Assembly: GCA_030425205.1 (NCBI GenBank)
Contig: JAUIAP010000003.1
Location: 62,001 to 126,000 of the forward strand
Reading direction: 5' to 3'
Length of the DNA: 64,000 bases
DNA from: Anaerolineae bacterium
Lineage (GTDB): Bacteria; Chloroflexota; Anaerolineae; Promineifilales; Promineifilaceae
A program made the position numbers and the translations under genes. Below are positions 1 through 9,003 of this stretch, piece by piece. The notes beneath the pieces are model-generated. The model saw nothing but the letters and a program-made list of their open reading frames with translations. It had not been told where the DNA came from and ran no database searches. Position 1 is the stretch's first letter. Every line of letters begins with the position of its first letter.

Positions 1-762
1 ATCAAGGCTAAAGTCCGCAAGATCGACGATCACACGATCTGCGAAGGGAGTGATCTCGGACTGATTGAAATAGACGTGATTGGCAAGTTTTGAGGCCAGC
101 GCGTCAGGCGTGAAGGCTGAATTCTCCCCCAGCAACCCCACGATTCGCACCAATCCCCCGCGCCGTACCAGTCTAAACAAAAGGCGATTTAAGCCGCGTG
201 ATTGCGATGCCCAGACCAGCGGCATATACATCGTTCGCCGTCGCGCACCCATCAATGAGTCAAACGCTTGGTTCGCTAAATTCCGCGCGGTCGTCTCCTG
301 ACCTGCGAGCATCAGCATGGCGGCGCGTTGCAAATCGCGTGTCTCTTGCGCGCCATTTTGTGCAATAGGGGCCGTGCGGAACATCTCAGCCGCAGCCGCA
401 GCACGGTCAGCGCGCCCATGCCCAATGATTAGTTGCACAAGCTGCTGACCATCCACAATCTCATGCAGCGACCGACCCAACATTGCATGATCAATCGCCT
501 CATCAATATCACCCGCCGCTTCCGCCAAAGTCGCTAAATATGACAAGCAGGTTGCACGCACCCATGTCGCTCCGTCGTCGTCAAACGCCAGCCGTTGCGC
601 AAACAACTTTGCCGCCTCAACATTGCCTGCGCGTAACGCGGCAAGTTGTCTGCGCACTCTTTGCATACGGCTAAAATCGCTGCGCGTGCGCGCATAGGGT
701 TGCCAAAAATCAACGTCTGCGCGTGCTTCCCACTCGTTATGAGGGATTGTTTTCCATGCCAT
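1..762 (-). CDS. Hypothetical protein, TPR-like, C-terminus outside the window
   Basis: An open reading frame starts with ATG at 762, preceded by AGAGG, and stays open for 254 codons to the left edge, so the 3' end is missing. The product starts MAWKTIPHNEWEARAD. It is rich in Ala, Arg and Leu and looks all-helical. A segment at about residues 84-100 (AAGDIDEAIDHAM) resembles a tetratricopeptide unit. Codon use matches the neighbouring genes, and no stop interrupts the frame. I do not recognise a specific family. A helical-repeat scaffold is the best guess from sequence character alone. Confidence 0.75.
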   Translation of the reverse strand, partial: MAWKTIPHNEWEARADVDFWQPYARTRSDFSRMQRVRRQLAALRAGNVEAAKLFAQRLAFDDDGATWVRATCLSYLATLAEAAGDIDEAIDHAMLGRSLHEIVDGQQLVQLIIGHGRADRAAAAAEMFRTAPIAQNGAQETRDLQRAAMLMLAGQETTARNLANQAFDSLMGARRRTMYMPLVWASQSRGLNRLLFRLVRRGGLVRIVGLLGENSAFTPDALASKLANHVYFNQSEITPFADRVIVDLADFSLD

Positions 763-806
763 TGTTGCCTCTTTTAGACATTTTTGCACTCTTTTGGAAG
801 ACAAGC

Positions 807-874
807 GCGTGTTGCGTGTTGCGTATTGCGTATTGCGTATCTAGAGGTCAATACGCAATACGCAATACGCAATA
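807..874. repeat. Hairpin built of TTGCGTA heptamers (copy 1)
   Basis: The left arm is three to four tandem copies of TTGCGTA/TTGCGTG. The right arm is the complementary AATACGC array. The loop is CTAGAGGTC. The same core (GCGTATCCAGAGGTCAATAC, with small changes) recurs at 6778 and 23429. It lies between the 3' end of the glycosyltransferase gene and the 5' end of the first gene, so it may act as a terminator. Confidence 0.85.
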
Positions 875-932
875 GTTAACCCCACGATATTCTAAAGAGC
901 CATCAGTCATTCCAGTTAGTATAAAACGACGA

Positions 933-2003
933 TCAGATCGCATAGATTTCTGCCAATCGTCGTGCAAGCGCGGGATAGCTGTGGTGGGTGAGAAAATGGG
1001 TGCGGACATCGCCATTTTTGCCAGCGAGGACGGCGGCGGCTAATGCCTGCGCATCGCCGACGGGAAATAATCGGCCGATTCTCCCCTCATCTGTCAGCCG
1101 CCGAAAGGCTGGAATGGCGGACAAAATAGGCGTCACACCACATGCCATTGCTTCTAAAACGGCAATACTCGCCACGTCGCGCAGACTCGCCTGAATGAAA
1201 AAGTCTGCCCCATTGTACAATAGTTCCATCGCGGCGTGCGGTACGTTGCCGAGCAGCGTCACGTGGTCGGCAAGCCCGTTTTCTGCAATAAATTTCTGCA
1301 TGTCAGGCAACAGTGTCGCTGCGTGGTATGCCCAGTAGAGATGTGCGTTTGGCCGCTGGAGCAGGATCAGTGGCATGGCACGCAAAATGGTCAGCGGGTC
1401 TTTGTGTGCGATCAGTTGGCAGACGCAAAGCAGTACGGGGTCGCCCGCGCGCTGTCTGTTTGGTTTCGGCCGAAAATCGCTCGACATCTCCGTAAACTCG
1501 ACAACTTTATCATCCGCGCCCCAGCCAGCCGCCTGCTCCCGCGCCGTAAACAACAGCCGCGTCGCTCGTCGCACATTCCCATTTTGCACCCAGCGGCGCA
1601 ACCAATGCTGCGCTGCTGTCCCGCCGTGATACTGGACAACGATTGGCACATCATTCTGCACCCCCCAGCGGGTGACCAGCCACAGATTGAGGTCGAGCGT
1701 CAGGCCGCTAAAGTGAATGACGTCGGGTTGAAATTGGGAGATGATCGAGAGTGTGCGCGTGGCGAGTTCATAGTGTGATCGGCCGAAACTCGCCATGCGC
1801 GCCCACCATGCCGCCTCGACTAAACGGTATGTCACGCCATTTTGAACCCGTTCCCCACTTGTATTGAATGGATAGACCACGAGAACGTCATGCCCTAACT
1901 CTTGTAATTCTTCGGCAAAGCGTTGGAATGCGATGCGGCGGGTGAGGATGAAATCGGCCGAAACTGTCGCATCATAATAACCGGTTGTCAGTACAATTCG
2001 CAT
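933..2003 (-). CDS. Glycosyltransferase family 4 (GT-B fold)
   Basis: The product is a cytoplasmic sugar transferase, probably acting on a lipid or polysaccharide precursor. It has 356 residues from the ATG at 2003 (MRIVLTTGYYD), which begins the usual first beta strand of GT-B enzymes; the frame also has an ATG 45 bases upstream. The N-terminal half has the acceptor-side Rossmann pattern (FAEELQELGHDVLVVYPF). The C-terminal half carries the nucleotide-sugar-binding GT4 signature: YNGADFFIQAS, then IAVLEAMACGVTPILS, with the conserved Glu of the E-x7-E motif. The donor and acceptor cannot be told. It stands alone, divergent from rarA. Confidence 0.88.
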   Translation of the reverse strand: MRIVLTTGYYDATVSADFILTRRIAFQRFAEELQELGHDVLVVYPFNTSGERVQNGVTYRLVEAAWWARMASFGRSHYELATRTLSIISQFQPDVIHFSGLTLDLNLWLVTRWGVQNDVPIVVQYHGGTAAQHWLRRWVQNGNVRRATRLLFTAREQAAGWGADDKVVEFTEMSSDFRPKPNRQRAGDPVLLCVCQLIAHKDPLTILRAMPLILLQRPNAHLYWAYHAATLLPDMQKFIAENGLADHVTLLGNVPHAAMELLYNGADFFIQASLRDVASIAVLEAMACGVTPILSAIPAFRRLTDEGRIGRLFPVGDAQALAAAVLAGKNGDVRTHFLTHHSYPALARRLAEIYAI

Positions 2004-2164
2004 AACTTTACTATTATGAATCTTCCGTCTTAAACCATCATGCATCATTATAAATGCTAAACTCGGTCACAGTAAATCATCTGCAATGGTATTGGTAGCG
2101 ACATATTTCCCACGAATAATAGAACAGGCACAAAAAGCTCCCATCATGTTATCATCTGTCTGAC

Positions 2165-4327
2165 ATGAAAGACAATCTTTTTCAAATCGGCCGAACAGCA
2201 CAAATCCAAGATGAATCCCCACTTGCCAACAGAATGCGCCCACGTACTTTAGAAGAGTACATTGGACAGGAACATATCATTGGCAAGGGACGACTGTTGC
2301 GCCGTGCGATTGAGGCAGATCAATTATCATCGCTGATCTTTTACGGTGCGCCCGGTATTGGCAAAACGACGTTGGCAATGGTGATTGCCAATCGTACAAA
2401 GAGCCATTTCATTACGATCAATGCAGTGCTGGCAGGGGTGAAAGAGATTCGACAAGCGATTGCTGATGCACAAGAGCGGCGAGATATGTACGGGCAGCGC
2501 ACGACGCTGTTTGTTGATGAGGTGCATCGCTGGAATAAAGCACAACAGGATGCACTATTGCCGCACGTGGAGAAGGGCACGATCTTGCTGATTGGCGCGA
2601 CAACAGCCAACCCTTACTTTGAAGTTCAAAAGGCATTGGTGAGTCGCAGCCGTATTTTTCAGCTTCAACCGTTGAGCGAAGATAATTTGCGAGAGGTTGT
2701 GCAACAGGCGTTAGTAGATGAGGAGCGCGGGTATGGCAAGCTCAACGTCCAGATGGATGAAGATGCGATAGACCATCTTGTAAACGTTGCCAACGGGGAC
2801 GCACGCAGCGTATTAAACGCGCTTGAGTTAGCGATTGAGACAACACCCGCCGATAAAGATGGCATCATAGGGATTGATCTAGCGGTCGCAGAGGAGTCGA
2901 TTCAGCGGCGTGCCGTTTTGTATGACAAAGACGGCGATGCACATTACGACACCATTTCTGCATTTATAAAGAGTTTGCGCGGAAGCGACGTGGACGCGGC
3001 GTTGTATTGGGCAGCGCGGATGATTTATGCGGGGGAGGATGCCCGTTTTATCTTTCGGCGCATGGGCATCTTTGCAAGTGAAGATATTGGGATGGCTGAT
3101 CCAGCGGCGGTGAGCGTGGTGGAAAGCTGTTGGCAAATGTTTGAACGCATTGGAATGCCAGAGGGACGCTTTCCACTGGCGCAAGCGATCATTCATTTGG
3201 CAACTTCTCCCAAATCAAACACGACTTTTGCATTTTTTGATGCGCTGGCAACGGTTGGGAAAGAGCAAGAGCATGACGTACCCAACGCGATGAAAGACGG
3301 AAATCGAGATAAAGAAGGGTTTGGGCATGGGATGGGCTATAAGTATCCGCACGCCTATCAAGACCATTGGGTTGCCCAACAGTATTTGCCAACAGAGTTA
3401 CAGGGGCGTGTTTTTTATCAGCCCAGTGATCAAGGGTATGAAGCGACGTTGGCGGAGACGGTCGAGCGTCGGCGGGAAGAACAGTTGGCGGTATTGGCGG
3501 TGAGTGATGACGACTTTGCCGAAATTTTGACGACCAGTCCAGAGAATAAGGGGCGGGAAGCGTGGTTACAACGGGTGTCGTCTAGCACGGGGCAGACATT
3601 AGGGGCGATTCGTGACAAGCTGTTTGCGTTGGCGAAACCACAGCGTCATCACCTCCTGCTTGATTTGACAGCAGATAACGGATTGTTGCTTTGGGAGGCG
3701 GTGCGACAAGTGCCAGAGGGTGGCGTATGGGGCGTTGTTGAACAGCGTGGGGAACAGTTAGGCAAGCAGGGGGAACGTCTGCCTGAATTAGATCGGCCGA
3801 AACTCATCCACTCTCTCGACAATTTAGAGATACAGTTTGATCGTGTGTTGGCATACAACCCGTTGACCCGCTTGCATGAAGGAGAGCAACAGATTGCACG
3901 CTGGCGTGATTTGCTTTTGCCAGACGGCATGATCGTCTTTGCCCAAACGATCCCACGCATGAGCCAGCGGATTTATGATTTGGTGAGTTGGGCAGATGTT
4001 GAGGGGATGAAAGCGGGGGTGATTTCGGCCGAAAATAGCCTCTGGACAAATCCCGACAATCTAACAACCAATTGGGATGTCAATGCGTTACAGCAGTCGC
4101 TTGAACAGCATGGCTGGTCAACGAGCATTACCTTACACACATTCAATGAAGAACGACGTTTGGCACGGTCAATGGTTGGGCGATGGTTTGAGATTGATAA
4201 CCCCTATCGGCTTGCGTTGGAAGCAGTCGGGATTGATGCGGAAGGATTGCGGTCGATCTACATGCGGCAGCTAGGGGATAAAGTTGTTGATTGGACAATT
4301 CAGGTGGCGTTTGTGACGTTGATGTGA
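2165..4327 (+). CDS. rarA: RarA/MgsA-type AAA+ ATPase fused to a methyltransferase-like domain
   Basis: This is a replication-associated recombination ATPase that acts at stalled forks with SSB and clamp-loader-like activity. Residues 1 to about 440 are canonical RarA: Walker A GAPGIGKTT at 61-69, Walker B LFVDEVHRW near 114-123, sensor GATTANPYFEV, and the C-terminal oligomerisation segment (FGHGMGYKYPHAYQDHWV). The protein is 720 residues against about 440 for usual RarA. The extra 280 residues contain a Rossmann-like start (LLLDLTADNGLLLWEAV) that resembles a SAM-methyltransferase fold, though I see no clear catalytic motif. Similar long RarA fusions are known in cyanobacteria, so this is a family variant rather than an artefact. 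Confidence 0.93.
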   Translation: MKDNLFQIGRTAQIQDESPLANRMRPRTLEEYIGQEHIIGKGRLLRRAIEADQLSSLIFYGAPGIGKTTLAMVIANRTKSHFITINAVLAGVKEIRQAIADAQERRDMYGQRTTLFVDEVHRWNKAQQDALLPHVEKGTILLIGATTANPYFEVQKALVSRSRIFQLQPLSEDNLREVVQQALVDEERGYGKLNVQMDEDAIDHLVNVANGDARSVLNALELAIETTPADKDGIIGIDLAVAEESIQRRAVLYDKDGDAHYDTISAFIKSLRGSDVDAALYWAARMIYAGEDARFIFRRMGIFASEDIGMADPAAVSVVESCWQMFERIGMPEGRFPLAQAIIHLATSPKSNTTFAFFDALATVGKEQEHDVPNAMKDGNRDKEGFGHGMGYKYPHAYQDHWVAQQYLPTELQGRVFYQPSDQGYEATLAETVERRREEQLAVLAVSDDDFAEILTTSPENKGREAWLQRVSSSTGQTLGAIRDKLFALAKPQRHHLLLDLTADNGLLLWEAVRQVPEGGVWGVVEQRGEQLGKQGERLPELDRPKLIHSLDNLEIQFDRVLAYNPLTRLHEGEQQIARWRDLLLPDGMIVFAQTIPRMSQRIYDLVSWADVEGMKAGVISAENSLWTNPDNLTTNWDVNALQQSLEQHGWSTSITLHTFNEERRLARSMVGRWFEIDNPYRLALEAVGIDAEGLRSIYMRQLGDKVVDWTIQVAFVTLM

Positions 4328-4587
4328 TTTCGGCCGAATACCTAAGTCAGTATAAATCAGAATGACAGAGATCGCGACTTCGCATGGCAAGAGTTTTCAC
4401 GTGATGATACTAGTGACAAATCGACCGAAAACGCCCTAAATTTAGCAAAACAAACCTCTTTCTTTATCTGACAGGTGACAATTCTCACTTGATCGACTAT
4501 AAATGCGGCAACGAGTAAATTTTGCTTCGTAAATCAGCAGTTGACGATAATAGACATATTTTTCTCTGAGCCAATTGGATTAAAAAC

Positions 4588-4704
4588 GTGAGCAAGCACC
4601 AAAATCCCGAACAGATTGCACGCGACAAAATTGACGCCATGCTTGAGCAAGCGGAGGGGTATGTAACCACCACACTCAAGAGGGTCAACAACTATGCATC
4701 ATGA
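4588..4704 (+). pseudogene. Remnant of type I restriction subunit HsdR (N-terminus)
   Basis: A 38-codon frame opens with GTG and reads NPEQIARDKIDAMLEQA near its start. This closely resembles the beginning of EcoEI-type HsdR proteins, which commonly start with a PEQ-AR-xID-xLxxAGW pattern. After about 24 residues the similarity stops and the frame ends at TGA (4702-4704). Only the amino end of a protein normally of about 800-1100 residues remains, with no nuclease or helicase motifs. It sits next to an HsdS fragment and a DUF262 gene, in a locus that appears to have lost a restriction system. Confidence 0.6.
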
Positions 4705-4748
4705 ACGTTTTGGATGAGTAACTGTCTATTGTTTAGCACATTGCATAA

Positions 4749-4898
4749 CAGATTGCAGAAAATCTGCAAAAAGCCACAGCTATACGCCAATCAATCCTCA
4801 AAAAAGCGTTTGCTGACCAAATTATCCCGCAAGACCCTAATGACAAACCGCTAGCATCCTGCAAACTAAATGCGACGGTTAATCACCAAAACAATTAA
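4749..4898 (+). pseudogene. Remnant of type I specificity subunit HsdS (C-terminus)
   Basis: Forty-nine codons, open from the TAA at 4746, read IRQSILKKAFADQIIPQDP followed by NDKP, then stop at 4896. HsdS proteins end with this conserved helix and tail (IRQSILKxAFxGxLVxQDPNDEP), so this is the last 50 residues of a specificity subunit with no target-recognition domain left. Together with the HsdR fragment 45 bases upstream, it marks an excised or decayed hsd locus. The stop lies only 9 bases before the DUF262 start codon. Confidence 0.65.
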
Positions 4899-4907
4899 GA
4901 TATCCCT

Positions 4908-6743
4908 ATGAGTACCTTTGACAGCACCAAACAGCTTCTCCCCAAAATTCTCGATGAAGTGACTGAAGGAAAGCTTCAGCTCCCCGATTTTCAGCGCGGT
5001 TGGATCTGGGATGACAGCCACGTGCAGTCCCTGCTCGTCAGCATTGCGCGCTCCTTCCCCGTTGGTGCGGTCATGCTGCTCGAAACGGGTGGCGACTTGC
5101 GCTTTCAAACCCGCCCAATTGAAAACGTCCCGTTCAACAGCTCGATTCCCGAACCCGAACGCCTGATTCTCGATGGGCAGCAGCGTCTGACCTCACTCAC
5201 ACAAGTGCTCAAACTCAACACGCCAGTACACACGCGCAATGAGAAGGGCAAAAAGATTCGGCGCTACTACTATCTCGATATCCAGACGGCGCTGGTCGAT
5301 GGCAAGCTCGATGAAGCGTTTGTCGGCGTTGATGAACAGCGCAAAATTTTCACTAACTTCGGACGCGATCTAACGCTCGATCTGTCGTCGCGTGAGCTTG
5401 AGTGCCAGCAACTCCATTTTCCGTGCAATCAAATCCTTAACTCAGACGAGTGGGAAGAAAGCTTACAAGAATATGCACCTGAACATTTTGGCGTCTATAT
5501 GCAGTTCCGCAAAAATGTGCTGAACGCCTTTCGCAATTATGAACTGCCAGTGATTGCACTCAACAAAAGTACGACAAAAGAGGCGGTCTGCCTTGTTTTT
5601 GAGAAGGTCAACACGGGCGGCGTGCCACTCTCCGTCTTTGAACTCATTACCGCAACCTATGCGGCGGACGGATTTAATTTACGCGATGATTGGTTCGGCA
5701 GCAAAATCCGCAAACTAGAAGGGCGGCGCAGTCGCCTCCAGCAAGAACCAATCCTTAGCCCCGTCGATTCAACCGACTTTCTACAGGCGATCACGCTGCT
5801 AGATACGTTAGATAAGCGGCGACAGGATGAGCAGGCTGGCAAGGTTGGCAAGGCGGTTTCGGCCGTTAGCGCCAAGCGCGTGGCGGTGTTGGCGCTAAAG
5901 CTGTCGGCTTATCTCGAGCGAGCTGACGACGTCGAGCAAGGTTTCTTGCTGGCGGCAAAGTTCATGCGCAAGCAATGTTTCTACAGCGCACGTGATTTGC
6001 CCTACCGCACACAGCTCGTGCCACTAGCGGCGGTGATGACGCATCTGGGGAATCGTTGGCTGGAGCCGAAAATATATGACAAGCTGTCGCGTTGGTTTTG
6101 GTGCGGGGTGCTGGGAGAATTGTATGGCGGTGCGGTTGAAACGCGCATCGCCAATGATGTTGAGGAGCTTTTGCACTGGTTTGAAGATGATTCGGCCGAA
6201 CCACGCACCGTCTATGAAGCAGCCTTCCAGCCCGATCGACTCGATACAATGCGCAGCCGCTTGAGTGCTGCGTACAAGGGTTTGAACGTGTTGGTGCTGC
6301 GGCAAGGCGCGCGCGATTTCTTTTGGAAAGCGACGATACAAGAACTTGAGTCGGAAAATATCGCCCTCGACATCCACCATATCTTCCCACGTAAATGGTG
6401 CAAGGAGCACGGTATTGAACGCAAGGTGTACGATGCTGTGGTCAACAAGACGCCTATTTCCTTCAAGGCAAACCGCATGATTGGCGGCAATGCGCCTTCA
6501 CGCTATCTTCACAGCTTGCAAACCCATCATCAGGTGGACTTGAGCGATGCCGCGATGGATGAAATTCTTGCTACGCACCGGGTTCCGGCAGATACGTTGC
6601 GAAATGATGCGTTCGACACGTTTTACCAGCAGCGCAAGATAGCGTTATTGGCGTTGATTGAGGAAGCGATGGACAAGGCGATCATCAAGGATGGATTGTT
6701 TTCGGCCGACATGGACGATTACGATGACGATTACGATGAGTGA
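4908..6743 (+). CDS. DUF262/HNH protein, GmrSD-like type IV restriction family
   Basis: The 611-residue protein has an N-terminal DUF262 (ParB-like nucleotidase) domain with LPDFQRGWIWDD near residue 25 and the hallmark DGQQRLTSL at 89-97. Near residue 480 it has an HNH/DUF1524-like nuclease segment (LDIHHIFPRKWC, followed by an Asn-rich stretch). GmrSD relatives cut modified phage DNA in an NTP-dependent manner, so a defence role is likely but not proved. The tail is highly acidic (DMDDYDDDYDE). It follows directly on fragments of a type I restriction locus, which supports a defence-island origin. No strong ribosome-binding site precedes the ATG at 4908. Confidence 0.85.
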   Translation: MSTFDSTKQLLPKILDEVTEGKLQLPDFQRGWIWDDSHVQSLLVSIARSFPVGAVMLLETGGDLRFQTRPIENVPFNSSIPEPERLILDGQQRLTSLTQVLKLNTPVHTRNEKGKKIRRYYYLDIQTALVDGKLDEAFVGVDEQRKIFTNFGRDLTLDLSSRELECQQLHFPCNQILNSDEWEESLQEYAPEHFGVYMQFRKNVLNAFRNYELPVIALNKSTTKEAVCLVFEKVNTGGVPLSVFELITATYAADGFNLRDDWFGSKIRKLEGRRSRLQQEPILSPVDSTDFLQAITLLDTLDKRRQDEQAGKVGKAVSAVSAKRVAVLALKLSAYLERADDVEQGFLLAAKFMRKQCFYSARDLPYRTQLVPLAAVMTHLGNRWLEPKIYDKLSRWFWCGVLGELYGGAVETRIANDVEELLHWFEDDSAEPRTVYEAAFQPDRLDTMRSRLSAAYKGLNVLVLRQGARDFFWKATIQELESENIALDIHHIFPRKWCKEHGIERKVYDAVVNKTPISFKANRMIGGNAPSRYLHSLQTHHQVDLSDAAMDEILATHRVPADTLRNDAFDTFYQQRKIALLALIEEAMDKAIIKDGLFSADMDDYDDDYDE

Positions 6744-6777
6744 TTTGCAGGACACTGGGAAATCAAGGGGAAGGTCA

Positions 6778-6834
6778 AATGTATTGCGTATCCAGAGGCC
6801 AATACGCAACACGCAACACGCAACACGCAATATT
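6778..6834. repeat. Hairpin built of TTGCGTA/CACGCAA heptamers (copy 2)
   Basis: The left arm is TATTGCGTAT, the loop CCAGAGGCC, and the right arm AATACGC followed by three ACACGCA units. It lies between the convergent 3' ends of the DUF262 gene and oppF, as expected for a bidirectional terminator. The bases just beyond it (TTACGATATTCTGAAGA) also match the flank of copy 1 (CACGATATTCTAAAGA), so the repeat unit is longer than the hairpin. Confidence 0.85.
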
Positions 6835-6875
6835 ATGTAACCTTACGATATTCTGAAGACCTGCCCTTTTTGAGT

Positions 6876-7871
6876 TTATATAAACTGCTCCGCATGATGA
6901 CAGGCGACCCAATGCTCTTGCATGGTGCCAAGATTCCGCAACACTGGATCATCTGTCGTGCAGATGTCTGTTGTAAAGCGGCAGCGCGGGTGGAAGTTAC
7001 AGCCGGATGGCGGGTTCGCGGGGTTGGGAACATCCCCTTCCAAAATGATCGAATCACGCACCGCTTCCAAATCGGGATCGGGAACGGGATTGGCCGAAAC
7101 GAGTGCTTGGGTGTAGGGGTGGAGAGACCTGTCGTAAACATCATCGCGGTCGCCTAATTCAACAATGCGTCCCAAATACATCACGGCAACACGATCACTC
7201 ATATAGCGCACCATCGACAAATCATGCGCGATAAAGAGATAGGTTAGCCCGAGCTTCTCCTTCAAATCATCCATCAGATTGACGATCTGTGCCTGAATCG
7301 ACACGTCGAGCGCGGAGATCGGCTCATCGGCAACGATAAAGTCGGGATTGGTCGCCAATGCACGAGCAATGCCGATCCGCTGGCGTTGCCCGCCTGAAAA
7401 TTCATGCGGATAGCGGTTGATCATGTTGGCGTTGAGGCCTACCGTTTCGAGCAGTTCGGCAATGCGTCCCGCGCGATCGGCGCGGCTGCCGATGCCGTGA
7501 ATTTCGAGCGGCTCGGTCAAAATGCCCTGCACGGTCATGCGCGGATTGAGCGACGAATATGGATCTTGGAAGATGATCTGCATTCGATTTCGCATCAAGC
7601 GCAACTGTTCGCTGCTCATCTTTGCGAGGTCTTGCCCATCAAAGACAACGCTGCCTTCCGTTGGATCGAGAAGCTGTAATACGGTGCGTCCTGTGGTCGA
7701 TTTACCACAGCCGCTTTCACCCACCAAACCAAGCGTCTCACCCCGTTTAATCTCAAAGCTCACGCCATCAACCGCTTTAACATGCCCAACCACGCTGCGA
7801 AAAACACCGCGCCGAATCGGAAAGTACTTTTTAAGATTAGTGACTTTTAGCAACGTCTCTTGATCAGACAT
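6876..7871 (-). CDS. oppF: Oligopeptide ABC transporter ATP-binding protein OppF/DppF
   Basis: This is the cytoplasmic ATPase subunit of an Opp/Dpp-type peptide importer, 331 residues. It has Walker [10 protein letters not shown] near 51-59, Q-loop [12 protein letters not shown], signature [14 protein letters not shown], Walker [14 protein letters not shown] and H-loop IAHDLSMV. At the C-terminus is the oligopeptide/dipeptide extension with [10 protein letters not shown] and its cysteines, found in OppD/F subunits that may bind an Fe-S cluster. The start overlaps the 3' end of oppD by 8 bases, so the two are translationally coupled. No permease gene lies nearby. Confidence 0.95.
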   Translation of the reverse strand: MSDQETLLKVTNLKKYFPIRRGVFRSVVGHVKAVDGVSFEIKRGETLGLVGESGCGKSTTGRTVLQLLDPTEGSVVFDGQDLAKMSSEQLRLMRNRMQIIFQDPYSSLNPRMTVQGILTEPLEIHGIGSRADRAGRIAELLETVGLNANMINRYPHEFSGGQRQRIGIARALATNPDFIVADEPISALDVSIQAQIVNLMDDLKEKLGLTYLFIAHDLSMVRYMSDRVAVMYLGRIVELGDRDDVYDRSLHPYTQALVSANPVPDPDLEAVRDSIILEGDVPNPANPPSGCNFHPRCRFTTDICTTDDPVLRNLGTMQEHWVACHHAEQFI

Positions 7872-8871
7872 TTTTTAGCTCCAGTGCGGCCGAATGTTTG
7901 ACCGTTTCCCATTCCCAACAGGCGGAAAAATGACCTTCCTCTACTTGAATGAGTGGTGGATTTTCTTGATGACATTTATCGACTGCAAAGCGGCAGCGCG
8001 GTGCGAACGGACAGCTTACGGGCGCGTTCGTCATGTTGGGAGGTGCGCCGTCGATGGGGACAAGACGTGTTTTGAGGCCGATGCCGACTTCCGGCAAAGA
8101 TTCGAGCAGCCCGAGCGTGTAGGGGTGGCTCGTCGCTTTATAGAGTGCGCGAACAGGGGCGAGTTCGACGATGAATCCCGCGTACATGACGGCGACCTTA
8201 TCGACAAGCCCCGCAACGACGGCGAGATCATGCGTAATCCAGATAATCGCCGTGCCAAACTTGTCGCGTAAATCTTTAACAAGGGCGACGATTTGGGCTT
8301 GAATGGTGACATCGAGGGCGGTAGTTGGTTCATCGGCGATGAGCAGCTTGGGGTCGCAACTGAGCCCGATGGCGATCATGATGCGTTGACGCTGGCCGCC
8401 GCTGAACTGGTGTGGGAAGTCGTTGAGACGGTCGGCCGCATTGGGGATGCCGACCAAGGAAAGCAGTTCGGCCGCCTTCTCGCGTGCCGCCTGTTTGCTC
8501 AACCCCAAATGTTTGCGCATTCCCTCCGTCATCTGCCGCTCAATCGAGAGAACAGGGTTGAGCGATGTCATCGGGTCTTGAAAGATCATGCCAATGTCGT
8601 TGCCGCGAATTTTGCGTAGTTCACGCATCGAGAGTTTGGTCAGATCATTGCCATCGAAAAGGACTTCGCCCTGTTCAATTTTGCCCGGCGGGGAAGGTAT
8701 CAGTTGCAGCAGTGACAACACACCAACCGATTTGCCAGAGCCGCTTTCACCGACAATCGCCATCGACTCACCTGCATCGAGCGTGTAGGAGATGCCATTG
8801 ACAGCGTGTACCGTGCCTTCACTGGTGTAAAAGCGGGTGACTAAGTTCTTGATTTCTAGGAGGTGCTTCAT
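7864..8871 (-). CDS. oppD: Oligopeptide ABC transporter ATP-binding protein OppD/DppD
   Basis: This 335-residue ATPase partners OppF. It has Walker [11 protein letters not shown]-loop [12 protein letters not shown], signature [14 protein letters not shown], Walker [13 protein letters not shown] and H-loop [10 protein letters not shown]. The oligopeptide-binding C-terminal extension carries CPFAPRCRF. It lies 132 bases downstream of the solute-binding gene, beyond a strong terminator, so it may be expressed at a lower level or from its own promoter. The two membrane permeases usually placed between binding protein and OppD are absent from this locus. Confidence 0.95.
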   Translation of the reverse strand: MKHLLEIKNLVTRFYTSEGTVHAVNGISYTLDAGESMAIVGESGSGKSVGVLSLLQLIPSPPGKIEQGEVLFDGNDLTKLSMRELRKIRGNDIGMIFQDPMTSLNPVLSIERQMTEGMRKHLGLSKQAAREKAAELLSLVGIPNAADRLNDFPHQFSGGQRQRIMIAIGLSCDPKLLIADEPTTALDVTIQAQIVALVKDLRDKFGTAIIWITHDLAVVAGLVDKVAVMYAGFIVELAPVRALYKATSHPYTLGLLESLPEVGIGLKTRLVPIDGAPPNMTNAPVSCPFAPRCRFAVDKCHQENPPLIQVEEGHFSACWEWETVKHSAALELKNV

Positions 8872-8922
8872 TGTGATGCAATGTGTAGGGTTATTTTTCG
8901 GTCGATTCTATCACTAAATTTG

Positions 8923-8956
8923 AAAAGAGCCTCGTTCCTCACAAGAAACGAGGCTC
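8923..8956 (-). terminator. Intrinsic terminator after the solute-binding gene
   Basis: On the minus strand, GAGCCTCGTT pairs with AACGAGGCTC around a short loop and is followed by TTTTC. It would separate the abundant binding protein mRNA from oppD/oppF. A second GC-rich hairpin (GCGGGC/GCCCGC, about 8980-8996) lies between it and the stop codon. Confidence 0.85.
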
Positions 8957-9003
8957 ACAAATGCCCAAACGGGGAAGAGCGGGCGTGCGCCCGCTCAACA
9001 TTT

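Noticed and set aside
80-674. Short plus-strand frames at the left edge
   Set aside because: They lie opposite a continuous minus-strand frame with a good start and ribosome-binding site, and their products show no family features.
807-874. A CRISPR array because of short regular repeats
   Set aside because: Units are 7 bases and contiguous, arms are complementary, and there are no unique spacers or cas genes.
4588-4898. A working type I restriction-modification system
   Set aside because: No methyltransferase, motor or target-recognition sequence is present; only two terminal fragments remain.
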